64,000 nt of DNA from Novosphingobium silvae (lineage in GTDB: Bacteria; Pseudomonadota; Alphaproteobacteria; Sphingomonadales; Sphingomonadaceae): the NCBI RefSeq assembly GCF_009856825.1, contig NZ_WVTD01000008.1, positions 62,001-126,000 on the forward strand, in the 5' to 3' direction. The translations under genes were made by a program, and so were the position numbers. A model generated the notes under the pieces. That model was given only the letters and a program-made list of their open reading frames with translations. It did no database searches and was not told the DNA's origin. Within the stretch, counting starts at the first letter, position 1, and each line of letters opens with the position of its first letter. Positions 60,243-64,000 of this stretch are shown in pieces.

Positions 60243-61439
60243 ATGAAATCGTCATCCGATCGCTTCATTCGAGCCGTTCACGATCAGTGGGAATCGCACG
60301 GAGGCGCCGCGATGTCGGCGCGGCGCATCAGCCTCGCTGCCGATGCACCGGTATCCTCGATCTACCATCACTTTGGATCTCTGGAACAATTGTTTGCTGC
60401 AAGCCAGGAGTTCGCTCTGGAACGGGCGCTGTCCTGGCGCGACGATCGGCTGGCGCAGCTTGCGGGGCTTTCCCCCAGCGTTGATGCGCTGCCCGGCCTG
60501 TTCGCGGAGATGGCGGACGAGTGGACCAACGCGCAACGTTCGCTCGCCTTCGCATGGCGCGAATGCCAGCTCCTGACCGATAGCAGCCCGCTCCTCCAGC
60601 CGCTGGCCGCAAGATGGCACGGGCTGTGGGACGGATTCTGGCAAGAGGCCGGTCAGCGCCTGGGCCTTGGCGAGGGGACGCAGATCGTGCGGCGCGTCTT
60701 CGAGAACGAGAGCTTCCTGCACATGATCCGCTGGCGCCGCCTGGTGGACCGCGCCTCGCTCGACGAAATGGCGCGCACGCTGGGCGCCTGGCTGACCCGC
60801 GGCCCCGCCCCCGCGACGCCCTGGCGCGATTTCGCCCGCGGCGAGGCCTTGCGCGCCATGCCTCGCCTGCCCCAGCGCGATGAGACGGCCGCCCGGATCG
60901 TCATCGCGGCCAGAGAGATCATCGGTGACTGCGGGGTCGCGTCGCTGACCCACCGGGCCGTCGCCGAACGGGCCGGGCTGACCCTCGGCACGGTGTCCCA
61001 CAAGTTCCCGACCAAGGTTGCCCTGCTGGAAGCCGGGTTCGAGGGTCTTTACGCCGCCAACCTCGAACGGCTGCAGGGTAGCAGCGACAACCCACCAAAC
61101 GATCACAGCCCGGAGGCAGTGCGCGACACTATGATCGGCATGGTCGACATGATCGGCCGCGTGCGCATCCGCGGTAGCGACGAGTTGTATGTAGCAGTCG
61201 CCCGCGATCCCTCGCTCAGCCAGTTCGGGCTGCAGCTGCGCTATCTGCGCGGCCGCAGCTCGGCCGGGACGCTCCGGGCGCTGGCGGGTGGGAAGCGCGC
61301 CGTGACGCAGGCAGAGGCCGCCCTGTTCTCCAGCTTCGCCACGTCTCAGATCCGTCAGTTCAGCGGAGCGAAGAGCGCCGACGCTGCGACCGTTATTGGC
61401 GGTGAGATCGATATTCTCATCGCCATGCTCACACCGTGA
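60243..61439 (+). CDS. Tandem TetR-family regulator (two DNA-binding domains)
   Basis: The 398-residue product contains two TetR-like helix-turn-helix units. The first, near residues 5-60, includes AMSARRISLAADAPVSSIYHHFGSLEQLF; the second, near 215-270, includes CGVASLTHRAVAERAGLTLGTVSHKFPTKVALL. The intervening and C-terminal regions look like the helical ligand domains of TetR proteins. It resembles two regulators fused head to tail, about twice the usual 200 residues. The ATG chosen lies after a poor ribosome site; a TTG five codons earlier is possible. The gene is divergent from the TonB receptor-phosphatase operon, which it probably controls. Confidence 0.82.
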   Translation: MKSSSDRFIRAVHDQWESHGGAAMSARRISLAADAPVSSIYHHFGSLEQLFAASQEFALERALSWRDDRLAQLAGLSPSVDALPGLFAEMADEWTNAQRSLAFAWRECQLLTDSSPLLQPLAARWHGLWDGFWQEAGQRLGLGEGTQIVRRVFENESFLHMIRWRRLVDRASLDEMARTLGAWLTRGPAPATPWRDFARGEALRAMPRLPQRDETAARIVIAAREIIGDCGVASLTHRAVAERAGLTLGTVSHKFPTKVALLEAGFEGLYAANLERLQGSSDNPPNDHSPEAVRDTMIGMVDMIGRVRIRGSDELYVAVARDPSLSQFGLQLRYLRGRSSAGTLRALAGGKRAVTQAEAALFSSFATSQIRQFSGAKSADAATVIGGEIDILIAMLTP

Positions 61440-61525
61440 CCGGGCGGGAGAGCGGAACAGCGCCTGCATGATCGGCTCTGCAATCGTGCCTTGATCTTCA
61501 GCCGGTCCCGCTGGCAAGGAAGGCC

Positions 61526-61924
61526 ATGCTTTCACACACCCGCGCTCTCGTCGCCGCTTCGGTCTTTGCTTTCGTCACAAGGCGCAAGGTCGCCGGCCTC
61601 TACGACCATTCGCAGGGGCGCGACCTGCGGATTGCCGCAGAAGCACGCGGCGACCGGCTGAAAGGGTATGACGGCGACCGGAAGGCCGAGTTCGCCGGCA
61701 TGCTCCCCGAGATCCACGATGCCGCCGACGACACCTTCATCTCCATGGAGATCGACGGCACAAAGGCGCGCGGGTACGATCGCGGCTCGTCCAGCTTCTA
61801 TGCCGCGCAGGTGACCGATGGGCTCGTGCAGGTCTTCGACCACGAGGACCAGACGTGGCACGCCTACGACGTGCAGGACGCGGACGCTGCACAAAGCTAC
61901 CTTCGGGGGGACGCGCAAGGCTGA
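61526..61924 (+). CDS. Small protein of unknown function
   Basis: The 132-residue product starts at an ATG with AAGGAAGG before it, a good ribosome site. The N-terminus (MLSHTRALVAASVFAFVT) could be a short membrane segment or an uncleaved helix. The rest reads like a soluble domain with KVAGLYDHSQGRDLRIAAEARGD and FYAAQVTDGLVQVFDHEDQTW. I do not recognise a family. It lies between the tandem TetR gene and the GH3 gene on the same strand. Confidence 0.65.
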   Translation: MLSHTRALVAASVFAFVTRRKVAGLYDHSQGRDLRIAAEARGDRLKGYDGDRKAEFAGMLPEIHDAADDTFISMEIDGTKARGYDRGSSSFYAAQVTDGLVQVFDHEDQTWHAYDVQDADAAQSYLRGDAQG

Positions 61925-62013
61925 CAGGATCGTCGGCAGGGCGGCAATCCGTCCCGCGCTGCCCTCGTTCTGCCTATTGCACTGCAACAATGCCGGGCCA
62001 GATCGTTTTGAGC

Positions 62014-62031
62014 GGTCGAATGCATTCGACC
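62014..62031. promoter_or_regulatory. Perfect 18-bp palindrome at the start of the GH3 gene
   Basis: GGTCGAATGCATTCGACC is perfectly self-complementary. The proposed ATG of the GH3 gene (62020-62022) lies inside it. It could be an operator or an mRNA hairpin that hides the start codon. Confidence 0.6.
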
Positions 62032-64000
62032 AGACCTTCAAGCCCGCACCTCCCCGAACTTGATCGACGTGGCCTGCTGGGCGCGATCATCGCCAGCGCG
62101 CTGTGCCTGGGCGTCCCGCGCCGCGCGCTGGCCGCCAAAGACATTGCGCGCGTGGACGACCTGATCGGGCGCATGACGATCGAGGAAAAGGCCGGTCAGA
62201 TGACCTGCCTTGCCGACAGCTTCCGCCCTTTCAATCCGCCCAATCCTTCGGTCGGCATCCAGGACGAGAAGCGCCTTGCCCAGGAAATCCGCAAGGGGCG
62301 CGTGGGCTGCCTGTTCAACGGCATCGGCGTTGCCGGCGCCCGGCGCGCGCAGGAGATGGCGGTGAAGGAAAGCCGTCTTGGCATCCCGCTCCTGTTCGCC
62401 GCCGACGTCGTCCACGGGCTCAAGACGATCTTCCCGGTTCCGCTGGGTGAGGCCGCTGCCTTCGATCCGGAGCTTGCCGAACGCACCGCGCGCGCCATGG
62501 CAATTGAGGCCACCGCCGCCGGGCTACACCTCACCTTCGCACCGATGGCCGATGTCGCGCGCGACCAGCGCTGGGGCCGCGTGGTGGAAGGCTCGGGCGA
62601 GGACGTGACGCTTACCGGCATGCTGGTCGCGGCAAAGATCCGCGGCTTCCAGGGGCGAGACCTGCGGCGCGAGGATTCCATGCTTGCCTGTCCGAAGCAT
62701 TTCGCAGCCTACGGCGCCGTCGCGGCGGGGCTCGAATATGGCAGCGTCGATATCAGCGACGAGAGCCTGCGCGAAACCCACCTGCCGCCCTTCGAGGCCG
62801 CCTTCGGTGCTGGGGCGCTCACGACGATGGCCGCTTTCAACGAGATCAACGGCGTTCCCGCCACCGCCGACCGCGCGCTGCTCACCGACATCCTGCGCAC
62901 GGAGATGGGCTTCACCGGCTTCGTCTTCTCGGACTACACCGCGGACGAGGAACTGGTGGCGCACGGCTTTGCGGAGGACGACCGCGATGCCGCCCGCCTC
63001 GCGGTTCTGGCAGGCGTCGACATGTCTATGCAGAGCGGCCTTTACATCCGTTACCTTCCCGAACTGGTGAAGAGCGGGGCGGTGCCGATGGCGACCGTGG
63101 ATGTGGCGGTGCGGCGCATCCTTTACGTCAAGGCCGCAATGGGTTTGTTCGAAAATCCCTGGCGCTCGCTCGACGAGAAAGCCGAAGCCTCGCGCATCGC
63201 CACGCCCGCGCACCGGGCCCTCGCACGCGAAGCCGCAGCGCGCTCGATCGTACTGCTGAAGAACGACGGCGTTCTTCCGCTCGACGCCGACAAGGCGCCC
63301 AAGATCGCCCTGATCGGCCCTTTCGCGGAAGACCGCGACAACCTCTACGGTCCCTGGGCCTTCTATGGCGATCCGGGCAAAGGCGTGGATATCGCAGCCG
63401 GTATCCGCGCCGCACTGCCGGCCGAAAACAGGCTTGCCGTTGTGCGGGGGTGCAACATCCACGACGGTATAAACGGCGGGATCGCTTCGGCCGTGAAGGC
63501 GGCGAAGGCTGCCGACGTCGTGCTGCTTGCCATCGGCGAGGCGCAGGACATGTCGGGCGAGGCGCAGTCACGTACCGCCATCGAGATACCGGCTGCGCAG
63601 CAGGAGCTTGCCAACGCGCTTGCCGCGACGGGAAAGCCGGTGGTCGTGCTGCTGCGCCACGGGCGTGCGCTTGCCCTGCACGACGGGGTCGCCAATGCCA
63701 GCGCAGTGCTGGCGACATGGTTCCTCGGCTCGGAAGCGGGACATGCCATTGCCGACGTGCTGTTCGGGAAGGTCGATCCCTCAGGCAAGCTGCCGGTCAG
63801 CTTCCCGTGGGAATCCGGACAGGAGCCCTTCTTCTACGACCGCAAATCCACAGGGCGACCGGTGCTCGGCCAGGGCAGCACCGAATACAAGGCGCGCTAC
63901 ACGACTACCGACAACAGCGCGCGCTATCCCTTCGGGCATGGCCTTGGCTACACCCGCTTCGTTCTGGACCGGCTCAGGCTGTCCGACACCGCCTTGCGCT
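62020..64000 (+). CDS. Glycoside hydrolase family 3 beta-glucosidase (cut by window edge)
   Basis: The frame is open to the window end, giving about 660 residues so far. The N-terminus has LDRRGLLGAIIASALCLG, a Tat-like or Sec signal (twin Arg before the hydrophobic core), and ends near RRALA. GH3 motifs are present: MTIEEKAGQM, LFAADVVHGLKTIFPVPLGEAAAFDP, HLTFAPMADVARDQRWGRVVEGSGED, KIRGFQG, CPKHFAAYGAVAAGLEY, and the nucleophile Asp in FVFSDYTADE. The second domain (RSIVLLKNDGVLPL, GPWAFYGDPGKG) and part of the third are visible. It should cleave terminal beta-glucosidic bonds in the periplasm. The ATG at 62020 is chosen for its signal peptide; an in-frame ATG at 61990 is an alternative. 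Confidence 0.9.
   Translation, partial: MHSTRPSSPHLPELDRRGLLGAIIASALCLGVPRRALAAKDIARVDDLIGRMTIEEKAGQMTCLADSFRPFNPPNPSVGIQDEKRLAQEIRKGRVGCLFNGIGVAGARRAQEMAVKESRLGIPLLFAADVVHGLKTIFPVPLGEAAAFDPELAERTARAMAIEATAAGLHLTFAPMADVARDQRWGRVVEGSGEDVTLTGMLVAAKIRGFQGRDLRREDSMLACPKHFAAYGAVAAGLEYGSVDISDESLRETHLPPFEAAFGAGALTTMAAFNEINGVPATADRALLTDILRTEMGFTGFVFSDYTADEELVAHGFAEDDRDAARLAVLAGVDMSMQSGLYIRYLPELVKSGAVPMATVDVAVRRILYVKAAMGLFENPWRSLDEKAEASRIATPAHRALAREAAARSIVLLKNDGVLPLDADKAPKIALIGPFAEDRDNLYGPWAFYGDPGKGVDIAAGIRAALPAENRLAVVRGCNIHDGINGGIASAVKAAKAADVVLLAIGEAQDMSGEAQSRTAIEIPAAQQELANALAATGKPVVVLLRHGRALALHDGVANASAVLATWFLGSEAGHAIADVLFGKVDPSGKLPVSFPWESGQEPFFYDRKSTGRPVLGQGSTEYKARYTTTDNSARYPFGHGLGYTRFVLDRLRLSDTALR

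Noticed and set aside
1..64000. tRNA, rRNA, insertion sequences, integrases, prophage and CRISPR arrays
   Set aside because: I looked for these on both strands and saw no such sequence or protein family. All gaps are short except one of 372 bp.

Overview
The window reads as a chromosome segment of a sphingomonad alphaproteobacterium, most probably Novosphingobium or a close relative. The evidence is the high GC content, the number of TonB-dependent receptors (three), and a D-mannonate dehydratase whose residues align position for position with the characterised Novosphingobium aromaticivorans ManD (R147, Y159, D210, H212, E236, E262). The hexuronate, glycerol and C4-dicarboxylate loci also fit. 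I found no tRNA, rRNA, insertion sequence, prophage or CRISPR array.

Layout. (1) 1-7082, envelope and signalling: an edge-truncated BON protein with a long low-complexity N-terminus, a membrane diguanylate cyclase, a small repeat protein, a multi-PAS hybrid histidine kinase and a single-domain response regulator. (2) 7097-15817, iron and flavin: tonB, then a divergent run of PepSY protein, DUF2271, DUF4198, ApbE flavin transferase, siderophore receptor, PiuC-type dioxygenase and FMN-dependent 2-hydroxy-acid oxidase. Two Fur-like palindromes lie in its promoters. The DUF2271 protein carries an SGAT motif of the kind ApbE flavinylates. (3) 15865-23075, mixed: a 794-residue exported protein I cannot place, NAD(P)H-hydrate dehydratase, a histidine phosphatase, a small unknown protein and two overlapping glycosyltransferase genes. 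(4) 23448-25593: a second iron-type membrane module (PepSY, DUF3325, DUF3649) behind a third Fur-like site. (5) 25597-31576: a tightly packed hybrid kinase, CheR, CheB and REC-kinase operon.

(6) 31722-46754, hexuronate use: a FadR-type GntR regulator, kdgK, manD, uxaC, a fructuronate reductase, two exported esterases, a TonB receptor, a GH31 glycosidase and an ExuT-like transporter. Together they suggest outer-membrane uptake of an esterified uronic-acid glycoside, de-esterification and deglycosylation, then glucuronate to fructuronate to mannonate to KDG to KDPG. Related 13-bp elements (best form TTGGCCTTACCAG, close to the FadR/LldR consensus TTGGTnnnACCAA) lie before four of these transcription units and in the divergent glpD/glpK promoter. 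(7) 46911-50090: glpD and glpK, divergent. (8) 50156-56257: dctB/dctD opposite dctA and an alginate-export-family porin. The DctD homologue has no recognisable GAFTGA loop. (9) 56388-64000: a TonB receptor with a periplasmic tyrosine-type phosphatase, a tandem TetR regulator, a small unknown protein and an edge-truncated GH3 beta-glucosidase whose proposed start codon lies inside a perfect 18-bp palindrome.

Start codons were chosen from ribosome-binding sites, gene overlaps and family N-termini. Several genes start with GTG or TTG. All functions are inferred by reading the protein sequences; no database search was possible.
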